From the NCBI GenBank assembly GCA_023423995.1, contig JAFAEL010000121.1:19322-83321 (forward strand): 64,000 nucleotides of DNA, given 5' to 3'. Source of the DNA: Pseudomonadota bacterium. GTDB lineage: Bacteria; Pseudomonadota; Alphaproteobacteria; Rhizobiales; Beijerinckiaceae. The notes under the pieces were generated by a model that was not told the origin of the DNA, did no database searches, and saw only the letters and a program-made list of their open reading frames with translations. Below, one piece after another: positions 6,098 to 15,959 of this stretch; position 1 is the first letter of the stretch, and each line of letters begins with the position of its first letter. A program made the translations under genes and the position numbers.

Positions 6098-8719
6098 CTA
6101 GGGGTGCCACTCGGTGAGATCGAGAACCTTTCCGCCGAGCTTCTGGAACGCGCGCTGACGGCAGGAGAAGACGATGATCTGCTGGTTTCTGGATTGCCGG
6201 TGGAGCGCGTCGAACATTCTTTCGATGCGGTCGTCGTCCGAGTAGACGAGCGCGTCGTCGAGGATGACGGGCGCCGGCCGGCCGTTGCGGGCGAGTAGCC
6301 TTGCGAAGGCCAGCCGGGTGAGCACCGACAGCTGTTCGCGCATTCCGCCGCTCAGGCGCTCGACCTCCTCCTCCTGGCCGTTGCGCCGGATCTTGTTGGG
6401 CAGGAGCGTCTTGTCGTCGAACGTGATCGCCACGTCGTCGAAGAGCAGCCCGAGAAGAGGCTTCAAATCCGTCATCACGGGCTTCAGATAGAGTTCGCGC
6501 GCCTCGGCGCGGGCGCTTTCGAGAGCCGAGCGGAGCCGCTGCAGGACCGCGACCTCCTTCTCGAACGCCGCGACGCGGGCCGAGGCGGCGGAGAACGCCT
6601 CCGCGGTTTCCCGCCACGTCTCTTCCACGGCCTCGTCGGAGCGCGTGCGGATCTCGGCGTTCCAGCCGGCGATGCTTTCGCGGAGCGAGGCGATCTCCTT
6701 CTCGGCCGCAGCCTCGACGGAGCGCGCGCGGTCGAACTTCGCTTCGGCCAGGTCCAGGTCGGCAGCACTCTCCCGCAGCTGCTCGACCTTCGCCTGGGCC
6801 GCGGCCAGCTGCCGCTCGAGATCCTCCTGCGTGCTCGCCAGCTCCTGCTCGCGTTCCTTGCGCTGCGCGTCCGGTCCGAGCGTCGCTTCGGCTGGCGTGA
6901 GCTCCGCGTGCAGCTTGGCCAGCGTCGCCTCGGTCTGCACGAGGGCGGCTTCGGCGCTCGCCCGCCGAGGCTCGGCCTCGCGCAGAAGCTGCCGGGCCGC
7001 CTTTCGCCGCTCCTCGGCGTCGGCGAGGGACGATCGGACCTGCGCGGGGTCCTCTTTCACCTCGAGGGCCGCGAGGTCGATCGCCTCGAGCCCCGCAATT
7101 TCCGCCCTGAGCGTCGGAATACCCTTCGGGGCGAGCAGCGGAAGCCGGGCGCGCAACTCCCGGATATCCGCCTCCAACTGCTGCGAGCGGAGCTGCCTCT
7201 CCTGGGCGGCGGCAAGATCCTCGACCCCCATGGAGGCGAGCAGGGTTCGCCGCTTCCGCTCGGCCTGTTCGAGGCGGTCGTCGTTCTTGGGCGGCTGGTT
7301 CGAGTGCAGCGTGATCGTGCCGATGCCCGGCACGGCCAACCGGGCCCGGCCCTCATAGGTACGCTGCTCGCCGCCATTCAGCGGAACGCCATCCATCGTC
7401 ACGAGACGGGCGGATACGCCGTCATAGTCCACGGTGACGGACGGTCGGGCCGCATGCTCGATGGCGCGCAGCGTGGCGAGCTCGACCTCCAGAGCCTGCA
7501 GCTCGCCGATCGCGCCTGGCGGGATTTTCGTCAGCGCGAGTTCCGCCTCGGCCGCCTCGAGCGCATCGCGGGCGGCCTCGGCCTGGTGCAGTTGCTCCCG
7601 CAGCTCGGCGAGCCGCTCCCAGGCCTCGCGCGCCTTCAGCGCCGCATCCAGACGCTCCAGCAGCTTACGGTCCGCCTCCTCCTTCGCCTCTGCCGCTTCG
7701 GCATCGGCGGTCGCTGTGCCGATCGCATCGGCGATCTCATGGCGCAACGCGAGGGCGTCGCTCCGCCGCCGCTCCGCCGCCTGTATCTCCTTTCGCAGCT
7801 CGCCCGCCACCTGGAGGGCATGCCTGAACGCCTTCAGATTGCGGTCGGCGCCATCTCGCCGCTCCCGGACGAGCTTCAGCTCCGCCTCCGCGGTCTTCAG
7901 CATCTCGCCCTGCGCCTTCGCGGCGTCGAAGGCCGCCTGCGCGGCCTCGATCGCCTTCCGCCGCTCCTGCCGGTGCTCGGGCGTGTCGAGCTCGGCCAGG
8001 CGCTTCATGGCGATGGCTCGCCGGTCCAGAGCCTGGCGCAGCGCGGCGACCTCGGCGCGCAGCCTCTCCTCGTCCGCCGCGAGCCGATCGCGCTCCTGGA
8101 TGGCGGCGGCGTAGCGCCCGCCGGCCTTCGGCCCCTTCTTGGTCACCAGCTTGTCGAGTTCGTCGACCACGGTCGCCATGATCTCGGCCATGCGTCGGCC
8201 GCCGGTCACCGCTTCCACCTCGCCCTGCACGGATTCCAGCAGGCTCGCCCGGACCTGCTTCTCGCTGTCCTCCTCGGCCTTCGGGCGCTTTTCGATCCCG
8301 GTGACGCCCTGGCGAACCCAGAGCAGGCCGGCCGGCCCGGCCGTTCCGCCCCTCACCAGCCCCGCGATGAAATTTTCCGCCTCGTCGGCCTGCGCGACCA
8401 GCCTGCCGCTGTCGAGATCGGTCACCTGGGCCGAGCGGCCGCTATAGAACTGCTTCGTTATCCGGAAACGCCCCTCGGCCGTGGCGATCTCGGCCTCGAT
8501 CAGCGGGCTGCCGCCGCTGTAAGGCCGCAGGTTGCGGACATCGCCGGACGAGCTCGAATGCGGCTGGAAGAACAGCGCGTGCAACGCCTCGAAGCTGGTC
8601 GACTTGCCGAACTCGTTCGCGGCACACAGCACGTTCACGCCGTCGCCGATCCCTTCGATGGCGACACCGCGGCCGGCGAACCGCTTCACGTTGTAGAGGC
8701 GCAGGGCCGAGATCTTCAT
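6098..8719 (-). CDS. Rad50/SMC-like ABC-type ATPase
   Basis: An 873-residue ATPase with an SMC/Rad50 head split across the two ends. The N-terminal Walker A is LCAANEFGKST (residues 31-41), a variant with Ala in place of the first Gly. The C-terminal ABC signature is LSGGMREQ near residue 790 and Walker B is PVILDDALVYSDD near 820. Between them are two long Ala/Glu/Arg-rich coiled coils flanking a beta-rich globular piece (roughly 425-480, VTVDYDGVSARLVTMDG). It has no CxxC, so it lacks the zinc hook of Rad50/SbcC. ATG 8719 overlaps the phosphoesterase stop (ATGA). It probably forms an Mre11-Rad50-like complex with that partner to process DNA ends. Confidence 0.85.
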   Translation of the reverse strand: MKISALRLYNVKRFAGRGVAIEGIGDGVNVLCAANEFGKSTSFEALHALFFQPHSSSSGDVRNLRPYSGGSPLIEAEIATAEGRFRITKQFYSGRSAQVTDLDSGRLVAQADEAENFIAGLVRGGTAGPAGLLWVRQGVTGIEKRPKAEEDSEKQVRASLLESVQGEVEAVTGGRRMAEIMATVVDELDKLVTKKGPKAGGRYAAAIQERDRLAADEERLRAEVAALRQALDRRAIAMKRLAELDTPEHRQERRKAIEAAQAAFDAAKAQGEMLKTAEAELKLVRERRDGADRNLKAFRHALQVAGELRKEIQAAERRRSDALALRHEIADAIGTATADAEAAEAKEEADRKLLERLDAALKAREAWERLAELREQLHQAEAARDALEAAEAELALTKIPPGAIGELQALEVELATLRAIEHAARPSVTVDYDGVSARLVTMDGVPLNGGEQRTYEGRARLAVPGIGTITLHSNQPPKNDDRLEQAERKRRTLLASMGVEDLAAAQERQLRSQQLEADIRELRARLPLLAPKGIPTLRAEIAGLEAIDLAALEVKEDPAQVRSSLADAEERRKAARQLLREAEPRRASAEAALVQTEATLAKLHAELTPAEATLGPDAQRKEREQELASTQEDLERQLAAAQAKVEQLRESAADLDLAEAKFDRARSVEAAAEKEIASLRESIAGWNAEIRTRSDEAVEETWRETAEAFSAASARVAAFEKEVAVLQRLRSALESARAEARELYLKPVMTDLKPLLGLLFDDVAITFDDKTLLPNKIRRNGQEEEVERLSGGMREQLSVLTRLAFARLLARNGRPAPVILDDALVYSDDDRIERMFDALHRQSRNQQIIVFSCRQRAFQKLGGKVLDLTEWHP

Positions 8720-9840
8720 GGCGCGACCGCCTGCGCGTAGGAGTGAAGCCGGGCAAGGGCCGCCCGTGCGATGTCGCGCTCGGACGCCGCGCGGGCCTCG
8801 TCGTTGGCCTCCGCGAGCAAAGCATTCGCGGCCTCGCGCAATGCGCCGGCGCGATCGATGCCGTCGAGGTCGCTCACGTTGCACTCCGTCGCGAGTTCAC
8901 CGGCATCCAGTTCCAGAAAGGCGAAATCGGGAGCCGCCCGCTCGATCGCCTCGAACAAGGCCGTCCGGCCGGGCAGCCGGCAACGCCCCGTCGCCCTGAT
9001 CCGCGCCAGCGTCTGCCGGCGATCCCTCGAGTCCGGCAACTGGTGCTCCAGGCGGTCCGGAGGATCATCGCCATCAAGGAGATGCAGCTCGATCGTGCGC
9101 CAGTCGAAGCTTGACGTCCTCAGGCAGGTCACCTCGGGCGGGGCATTCGGCCCGGCGATGCTCACGAGGCACGCCTCGCCCGGGCGCTCGTGCTTGAACC
9201 GGTCCGGCTCGGGCGTACCGCAATAACGCGTCCGCGCATCCACCTCGACCGGCCCGTGCCAGTCGCCGAGGCCGAGATAGGCGAGACCGGCCCTGCGCGC
9301 CCGGTCGGGCGCGATGACGTCCGCGGCGTTGGCCTCCTCGGAAAAGCTCTGCACCGCGCCGTGGGCGAGGCCGATGCGGAGCACTCCGTCCGATGTCGGC
9401 TCGCCATCCATCCATTCGGTCAGGTCTCGCCCGGGGCGGCGGGTCGTGCAGGGCGCCGGCAGCAGCACGACGCCGGCGTCGAGCTGGATGGGTCGGGCCT
9501 CGACCGCGAGCATGACGTTGTCGGGCGCCTCCGCCCGCAGCGTCGTCCAGAGTTGCGAGGCCTGGAGCGAATCGTGGTTCCCCGGCAGGATCACCCAGCG
9601 GAGCGATGCATGGTGCCGCATCTCCGCGAGCGCCTGCCGGCGGATATCGGGCGCGGGGGTCTCCGTATCGAACGTGTCCCCGGCGAGAAGGATCGTGGTC
9701 GCGCCGCCCTCTCGCGCGTGCTGCGCGAGCCGCCCGATCGCCGCGTGGCGCGCCTCCCGCAACCTGCTCGGCAGGTCGCCGGAGAAATTGCCGAAGCGCT
9801 TCCCGAGATGGAGGTCGCTCGTATGGATGAAACGGATCAT
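8716..9840 (-). CDS. SbcD/Mre11-like metallophosphoesterase (DNA exonuclease family)
   Basis: The product is 374 residues. Calcineurin-like phosphoesterase motifs occur in order: TSDLHLGK near residue 8 (DxH), AGDTFD near 53 (GDxxD), LPGNHDS near 85 (GNHD), GLAHG near 155, and a degenerate final metal motif GDWHG near 190 in place of GHxH. These predict a di-Mn nuclease of the Mre11/SbcD type. The C-terminal ~120 residues are helical and would form the cap that contacts the ATPase. Its start overlaps the stop of the helicase-nuclease gene and its stop overlaps the SMC-like start, both as ATGA. The three proteins are therefore expected to be made in fixed ratio. Confidence 0.87.
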   Translation of the reverse strand: MIRFIHTSDLHLGKRFGNFSGDLPSRLREARHAAIGRLAQHAREGGATTILLAGDTFDTETPAPDIRRQALAEMRHHASLRWVILPGNHDSLQASQLWTTLRAEAPDNVMLAVEARPIQLDAGVVLLPAPCTTRRPGRDLTEWMDGEPTSDGVLRIGLAHGAVQSFSEEANAADVIAPDRARRAGLAYLGLGDWHGPVEVDARTRYCGTPEPDRFKHERPGEACLVSIAGPNAPPEVTCLRTSSFDWRTIELHLLDGDDPPDRLEHQLPDSRDRRQTLARIRATGRCRLPGRTALFEAIERAAPDFAFLELDAGELATECNVSDLDGIDRAGALREAANALLAEANDEARAASERDIARAALARLHSYAQAVAP

Positions 9841-12800
9841 GTCTGCGCGGGAGTTTGGGCTGTCGCCATGTGGGCGCGGGCGCGCGCGATCGCCTCGTCC
9901 AGCCGCGCACGTGCGACGGCAGCAAGGCGCTCGACGCCGAGAAGACGCGCGAGGTCCCGCGCCGGATCGGTCTGGTCCAGCAGGGCGGGGTGATCGACGA
10001 CGACGCAGGCGAGCTCGGCGAGCGGCACCTCCGCGATCGACCGGCGGGATTCCGGGCTGCCCGGCCGACGATATGGGAGGATGTCCACGACGGCGCCCTT
10101 CCGCCAGATGAACTCGCCGCTCGACTCGACCGTGCGGTCGACGTCCTTGAGATGGAGATCGATCCTCTCGCGGATCCTGCCGCCGGTCCGGAGCCAGCCG
10201 TGGGCGCGGGAGATGCGCTGGGCCAGGATGTCCGCTCGGACCGGGCTCTCGGCCTCGATGACGGCCTCGACCATGCTGCGCAGCGTGTCGCGATAGCCGA
10301 GTTCGTAGAACGCGTCGGGATCTGCCCGGAAGCCGGAGAGATCGGCGAGCATGTACGAGCCCTGGTTCAAGGCGACCGAAGACGTCGCTGTTCCGGCAGC
10401 CATGCTCTCCGGTTCGGCGAGGCCGGGTTCGGCTATCGCCGAGACAAGCTCCGTCTCGGGAGAGCCGGCCGGGGCGGAAGGCTCTTCATCCGACGCGACG
10501 AGTGCTTCGTCGTCGCGGATTTCCTCGATCCCTTCGACCTCGTGGCCCATGTCCCAATGGGTTGCGACGTCTTCCTCCTGGACGGCGCGGCGCGCCCTGC
10601 TGTCCTCGAGCAGCGCCTGAAGGCTCTCGTGCAGCCGGTCGGCGCAGCCCCTGGCATCGAACCACCAATCGGTCGACCAGACCCGCAGGATGTTCCAACC
10701 GAGCCCTCGGAGGACCTGCTCGCGGACCTTGTCGCGGTCCCGGGCCGTCGCCGAGCCGTGATAGCTCGCCCCATCGCATTCGACGCCCGCCAGGTACGCA
10801 CCGGCGAGGTCCGGGTGGCGGATGCCGAGATCGATCCGGAAACCCGAGATCCCGACCTGCGGCACCACCCTCCAGCCCCGCTGCTCCAGCTGCGCGGCCA
10901 CCGCCTCCTCGAAGGGAGAATCGAAGCCGCCGACCGAACCCTCATCCTGGGCTGGAAGCGCGATCGCGCCCCGCTCCGCGTAGTCCAGGAAGGTCTTCAG
11001 ATGCTGCACCGCCACCGCCTTGGTCCGAGACGGGTCGATCTGATCGGCGGTGAAACCTGAGAAAACAACAAGCTCCTGGCGCGATCGCGTCACCGCGACG
11101 TTGAGGCGCTTCTCGCCGCCATCCCGGTTCAGCGCGCCGAAATCCATCGTCAGCTTGCCGGCGGCATCCTTCCAGAACGTGATCGAGAAGAGGATCACGT
11201 CCCGCTCGTCGCCCTGCACATTCTCGAGATTCTTGACGATGGTCGGCTCGACCCGCTCCTCGGCGAAGAACCATTCGAGCTCCGGATCATCCCGCCGCGC
11301 GGCGTCGAGAAGGTCCAGGATGAGTGCCTGCTGCTGGGCGTTGAAGGTGATCACGCCGAGCGTGGGGCGTTCCTTCTCGGGCAGTTTCAGCCAGCCCTTC
11401 ATCCGGGCGACCGCCTCGCCGGCGACCGCCTCTGCCTCGATGCGGTTCGTCCGGCTCTTGCCGCGGTCGTAGACGCCGTTCGGCACCTTGCGCAGGCGCA
11501 CCGCCCGGTCATCCAGCACGGGCGACGGAAAGGTGACCAGCCTGTTCTGGTAGTAGTGATGGTTGGAGAAGGCGATCAGGGACTCGCTGCGGCTGCGGTA
11601 GTGCCAGCGAAGGTCGCGCACCGGGACACCGGCGGCCCGGGCTTCATCGAGGATGCTCTCGAGGTCCTTCTCATGGTCGGCGACCTCCTCGTCCTCCTCG
11701 TTGCGGCCGAAGAAGTTTGTCGGCGGGAGCTGCTTCGGATCTCCCACGATGATCGTCTGCCGTGCGCGCGCGATAGCGCCGACAGCATCCCAGGTCGTGA
11801 TCTGCGAGGCCTCGTCGAAGATCACCACGTCGAACAGAGCGTGATCTGGCGGGAGATACTGCGCGATCGAGAGCGGCGACATCAGCATGCACGGCGCGAG
11901 CTTCGAGAAGTTCTCCGGCATTTTCCCGATCATGTCGCGGATCGAGGCGCTCGGCCGCTGCAGCTCCATCTGATGGCGCAACAATCCGAGCTCGGAATTC
12001 CTGGCCACGCTCTGCACGGGCGGGAGCCCGTGGGCGAGCACGCTGATCACGCGGCTGGTGGCGTGCAATCGCACCAGATCGTCGATCTCCCGGAACTCCT
12101 TGATCGCGTTCTCGTGCTGGAAGCGTCTGAAGCTCCGCAGGACGGGGTCGCCGTCGAGCGCCTTGGGAAGCCACCACCGGGCATATCCCAGCCGAAACGC
12201 CTCGCGTGCCGCCTCGGGCGCGATCGTTCTTGCCTCGATCTGTTCGATGAGCGGCGCGAGGTTGTGCGGGAGAGCTTTGCGCCTGACACGGCACCAGGCG
12301 GACCAGTCGCGCAGCAGGTGCCTTGCGTTCGCAAGCTCTTCCAGCCTTGCCGTCGTCTCGCCGAGAACCCGGAGATCCAAGGAGGGCGGGAGCTCTCGCC
12401 CCGCAATCCCGCCGAAGTGCCGGGACGCAGCCTGGAGGCCTTCGATTGCAGCGATGAGCCGGCTTCCGGCCTGGCGGATCGCGTCATGCTCGCCCGTTCC
12501 GGAGAGGCACGGGGCGACTGAGCGGAGCAAGGACGGGATCTCGTCGGAGGCGAGTCCCGGAAGGTCCAGCGAGCGGCGGAGCTCCCGCCCGAGCTCAAGA
12601 ACCTCCGCGACCGCCTTCAGATCGGTCGCGAGCCCCTCGATCAGCGTCGACTTTCCGGCGAGCGGGTTGCGATCGATCTCATCGAGAGCCTGTTTCATCA
12701 GGCGCAGCGGGCGCAGGTCCCGTTCCGGATCCGCGATCCCCGCCTCGGCGCAGTCCTGAAGCAGCTTCTGGATCTTGCGCCTGCCGAGCAGCGAGAGCGG

Positions 12801-15800
12801 CCACAAGGTGGCGTTCGCCTCCTGCCATTGCCGCCCCAGCTCCGTGAGATCGAGATTGCGGATGGCTGACAGGCCATAGGATGCGGCGAGCTGGCTCTCG
12901 GCGTCGCGGTAGCTCCCGATGGATGCTTCGAGTTTCGCAAGCGCTTCGGGGGCCTGAGCGAACTCCCGATCGAAGGCGAGCCTGACGTCGCGCCCGCGTG
13001 TTTTCTCCAGTGTCCCGGCCAGCGTCCCGAATGCCCGGACCTCCTGCTCGGACAGGCTTGCCCGCGGCTTGAGCCCGAGTGCTGCGAGGAAACCCTCGAT
13101 GGCGCTTGCCAGCAGGTTCACGGCGTTCTGCAGGGACTGGCCTGCCGCGAGCAGGTTGTCCTGCCAGCCAGAGCTCCATTCTCCGACATCGACGAGGTCC
13201 AGCGCCGGATGCCGCTCGACCGACGCGAAGACGAGGCCGAGCTCCGCAGCGAGCTCCTCGAGATCGCGAAGCGCCTGGCTGTCGTGAGAATCCCGCTCGG
13301 CCCACTGGAAGACAGGCGCAGGCTGCTCTGCAGCCTTGAGCGCGATCCCGAGCGCCAGATACGGCGTCCAGCCGTTCGGATAGCGCCGGTGCAGGGCCTC
13401 GACATAGGCGTTGAGCTGGTCCCGGCGCAGGCGAAGCCGTTCGTTGACCGCCACCCATTCGGTGGCATCCACCCGGCCGCCATGCTCCCACGCAGCCTTG
13501 AGCTGGCCGAGGAAATGGCGGCGATCAGCCTTGTTCGAATGCAGCTCGATGCAATGCTGTCCGAGCCCGTGCTCCCGAAGCCGGCGGTAGACGACGTCGA
13601 GGGCCGCCGTCTTCTCGGCGACGAACAGCATCGTCTTTCCGACAGCCAGGCAGTTGGCGATCATGTTCGCGATCGTCTGGCTCTTGCCAGTGCCCGGCGG
13701 CCCTATGATGACGAAATCCCGTCCCTCCGCCGCCGCCAGGCTCGCGGCGAGCTGAGACGAATCCGCGGGCAGAAGGCAGATGATGTCGGCCGGCGCGTAG
13801 GCGCGGTCGAGATCGCGCTCGTTGCGGAAGGCGGAGGATCCATCGTCCGGCTGGAACGCCTGTTCCGGCGAGTCGATCAGGTGGCGAACGACCCGGTTCT
13901 GCCGAAGCGCCTCGGTGCGCTCGACAAGATCCTTCCACATCAGGAACTTGGCGAAGGAGAACGTCGAGAGCGCGGTCTCGTCCAAGACCTCCATGCCCGG
14001 CACGTCGCGGACCGCCTGCCGCATCGAGGCGAGGAGGCGCTGCACATCCACGCCGTTCTCGTCCAGGGGAAGGTCGCCGCTGAACTGCGGGAGCTTCAGG
14101 TCGAAGTCGCGCTCGAGGAACTGGAGAAGCGTCGCGTTGAAGCGCGGCTCGTCCTCGTGGAAGCGGATGGTGAAGCGTGAGCTGGCGCTCCGGCGCTCGA
14201 GCTTCACAGGCACGAGCAGGAGCGGCGCGCGGTAGCTGCGCTCGTCCTGCGGCTTCTTCTTCCAGCGCAGGAAGCCGACGGCGAGGAAGAGCGTATTGGC
14301 TCCGCCCTCCGCGAAATCGTTGCGGACCTGCCTGTGCAGGTCGATCAGCCGGGCCTCGAGCTGGCGGGCCTCGAGAGGAGAAGGCAGCTCGTCCCTACGG
14401 AGGGCCTCCGCTGCGAAGCTCCGCTGGAGATCCCGTCCGTGCACGTCCCGATACAGCGCCGCATCGCGTTCTCCGAGCGGGTTCTGCTCGGGCAGCGAGA
14501 TCACCCGGATTGCGGCGCCGTGAGCAAGCCGGTCCTCCAAATACGCCACGTCCGTGCACAGGAACGGAATGGTCTTCTTCGAATCGGGGAAATTCAGCAG
14601 CCGGTTGCGAAGCGTCAGGTCGAGCAGCTTCTTCTGCCAGCGGTCGATGCGGCCGGCAGCGGTGGTCGGCTTCACCTCGACCTTGTCCTGCGGCAGATCG
14701 CCAAAGCTGGGCGGGACGGGGAGCGGCAGGTCCGCCGCAGGCGCAAGCTCTTCTTCGAAAGCGTTGCGGCGAATGGGTTCGTGCGAGGCGAGCGGCGTGA
14801 TACCGCCGCTTCGGGAGCGCCTGACATCGATCGCTGCCACGAAGGACTCTGCCTCGGCCTCGCCCAGCCGACGCTCCAGAGCCTGCTGCGCAGCCTCCAT
14901 CGTCATGGCCGGACGATGCGTAACTCCCGTCGTCTCGAAGACGATCAGTTCCCGCGAGGCCAGCGCCTTCCGGACCTCCATCTGATCCGGTTCGATCGCG
15001 TTGGCGAAGGTCCTCTTCGCGAGCCAGACGCCGACCCCCGCATGGTCTCGAAACAGCAGGATGACGGGGTGCAGCCCGGCCGCCTCCAGCGCCGCGGCGA
15101 AGAGCAGCGTCGTGTCGAGACAGGTGGCCAGCCGCTCCTCGGCGATCGTGCTCGGACGCCTGACCTTCTGACCCCGGCTCTCGAAGCTCGCCGGCGGCTC
15201 GGCGTAGTGCAGCGCCATGCCTGCGACCGCCGAGTAGATTGCAGCGGCGAGCATGTAAGCCCGCTGCGGGCTCTCCGACTGGTAGCCATCCAGTCCGCTC
15301 GGGTGGCCATGCGATGCGAGCCGCTCTGCGGCCTTTCGCAGGACCGGCGGGATCCCCGGGTCGTTCGGCATCACGAAGGCGGGCAGCAGCTGCGCCATGT
15401 CGGCGACGCCGCCCCACTCGTCCCGAGCCAACAGCCTGACGGCGACACGCCGTTCGTCGATGATCTCTCCTCTGCAGAAGAGGCGAAGCGTGATCTCGCC
15501 TCGCTCCGCTTCGTTCAGGCCGGCCAAGTAACCAGCATCAAGTTCGACCCTACGGTCACTCAGCGGAATACGGTCACCAGGTATGAGGCGGTCAACTGTC
15601 CACGTTTTCGACCTCAGGAACGGAGGCGTAGACGTCAGCTCGACAGAGCAGCTTTCAAATTGTTGTCTGCTATTGTTCTCAACCGTAATTGCACGAACAA
15701 CCGGCACAGCGTTTTGGTGCGATGCATAGGTGAAACTTGCGGCGAGATCGGCAACTATACGTGGATCTTCTGAATTCTCACTCAGGCTTTGCCCCAGATT

Positions 15801-15833
15801 ATCCGCCGTCTTCAGCGTCGCCAACCGAATCAC
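9837..15833 (-). CDS. DUF4011 / SF1 helicase / Vsr-type nuclease / DUF3320 giant protein (Hhe-like)
   Basis: A single 1998-residue protein. GTG 15833 has GGAGG four nt upstream. Domains in order: a transglutaminase-like fold with LATCLDTTLLF (Cys ~238) and DHAGVGVWL; DUF4011 from ~394 (RIDRWQKKLLDLTLRNRLLN); an SF1 helicase with Walker A GPPGTGKSQT (~711), Walker B DEASQ (~1338), GDPKQLPP (~1364), ENVQGDERDV and AVTRSR (~1580); a Vsr/DUF559 PD-(D/E)xK nuclease ~1635-1740 with RIDLGI and ECDG (~1685); and a C-terminal DUF3320-like region from ~1840. This order matches the DUF4011-helicase-Vsr defence protein named Hhe. Here it opens a three-gene operon. Its first ~80 codons are noticeably AT-richer than its neighbours. 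Confidence 0.88.
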   Translation of the reverse strand: MIRLATLKTADNLGQSLSENSEDPRIVADLAASFTYASHQNAVPVVRAITVENNSRQQFESCSVELTSTPPFLRSKTWTVDRLIPGDRIPLSDRRVELDAGYLAGLNEAERGEITLRLFCRGEIIDERRVAVRLLARDEWGGVADMAQLLPAFVMPNDPGIPPVLRKAAERLASHGHPSGLDGYQSESPQRAYMLAAAIYSAVAGMALHYAEPPASFESRGQKVRRPSTIAEERLATCLDTTLLFAAALEAAGLHPVILLFRDHAGVGVWLAKRTFANAIEPDQMEVRKALASRELIVFETTGVTHRPAMTMEAAQQALERRLGEAEAESFVAAIDVRRSRSGGITPLASHEPIRRNAFEEELAPAADLPLPVPPSFGDLPQDKVEVKPTTAAGRIDRWQKKLLDLTLRNRLLNFPDSKKTIPFLCTDVAYLEDRLAHGAAIRVISLPEQNPLGERDAALYRDVHGRDLQRSFAAEALRRDELPSPLEARQLEARLIDLHRQVRNDFAEGGANTLFLAVGFLRWKKKPQDERSYRAPLLLVPVKLERRSASSRFTIRFHEDEPRFNATLLQFLERDFDLKLPQFSGDLPLDENGVDVQRLLASMRQAVRDVPGMEVLDETALSTFSFAKFLMWKDLVERTEALRQNRVVRHLIDSPEQAFQPDDGSSAFRNERDLDRAYAPADIICLLPADSSQLAASLAAAEGRDFVIIGPPGTGKSQTIANMIANCLAVGKTMLFVAEKTAALDVVYRRLREHGLGQHCIELHSNKADRRHFLGQLKAAWEHGGRVDATEWVAVNERLRLRRDQLNAYVEALHRRYPNGWTPYLALGIALKAAEQPAPVFQWAERDSHDSQALRDLEELAAELGLVFASVERHPALDLVDVGEWSSGWQDNLLAAGQSLQNAVNLLASAIEGFLAALGLKPRASLSEQEVRAFGTLAGTLEKTRGRDVRLAFDREFAQAPEALAKLEASIGSYRDAESQLAASYGLSAIRNLDLTELGRQWQEANATLWPLSLLGRRKIQKLLQDCAEAGIADPERDLRPLRLMKQALDEIDRNPLAGKSTLIEGLATDLKAVAEVLELGRELRRSLDLPGLASDEIPSLLRSVAPCLSGTGEHDAIRQAGSRLIAAIEGLQAASRHFGGIAGRELPPSLDLRVLGETTARLEELANARHLLRDWSAWCRVRRKALPHNLAPLIEQIEARTIAPEAAREAFRLGYARWWLPKALDGDPVLRSFRRFQHENAIKEFREIDDLVRLHATSRVISVLAHGLPPVQSVARNSELGLLRHQMELQRPSASIRDMIGKMPENFSKLAPCMLMSPLSIAQYLPPDHALFDVVIFDEASQITTWDAVGAIARARQTIIVGDPKQLPPTNFFGRNEEDEEVADHEKDLESILDEARAAGVPVRDLRWHYRSRSESLIAFSNHHYYQNRLVTFPSPVLDDRAVRLRKVPNGVYDRGKSRTNRIEAEAVAGEAVARMKGWLKLPEKERPTLGVITFNAQQQALILDLLDAARRDDPELEWFFAEERVEPTIVKNLENVQGDERDVILFSITFWKDAAGKLTMDFGALNRDGGEKRLNVAVTRSRQELVVFSGFTADQIDPSRTKAVAVQHLKTFLDYAERGAIALPAQDEGSVGGFDSPFEEAVAAQLEQRGWRVVPQVGISGFRIDLGIRHPDLAGAYLAGVECDGASYHGSATARDRDKVREQVLRGLGWNILRVWSTDWWFDARGCADRLHESLQALLEDSRARRAVQEEDVATHWDMGHEVEGIEEIRDDEALVASDEEPSAPAGSPETELVSAIAEPGLAEPESMAAGTATSSVALNQGSYMLADLSGFRADPDAFYELGYRDTLRSMVEAVIEAESPVRADILAQRISRAHGWLRTGGRIRERIDLHLKDVDRTVESSGEFIWRKGAVVDILPYRRPGSPESRRSIAEVPLAELACVVVDHPALLDQTDPARDLARLLGVERLAAVARARLDEAIARARAHMATAQTPAQT

Positions 15834-15959
15834 CTCTCCTCCACAGAGGACAGTTAGCGGGGTTCTGCGGTCTGCAGAAGTGCCTTTGCCATCAACGGTG
15901 GTACGGCCCTGGTAGACGTTCGTCGGGCCCCCTCCGATCTATTGACCGAGGGCTGCCTG

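Noticed and set aside
6908-8740. 610-residue rightward frame opposite the SMC-like gene, and a similar one at 14334-15773 opposite the helicase
   Set aside because: Arg/Leu/Gly-rich mirror frames typical of high-GC antisense strands; no motifs and no ribosome sites.
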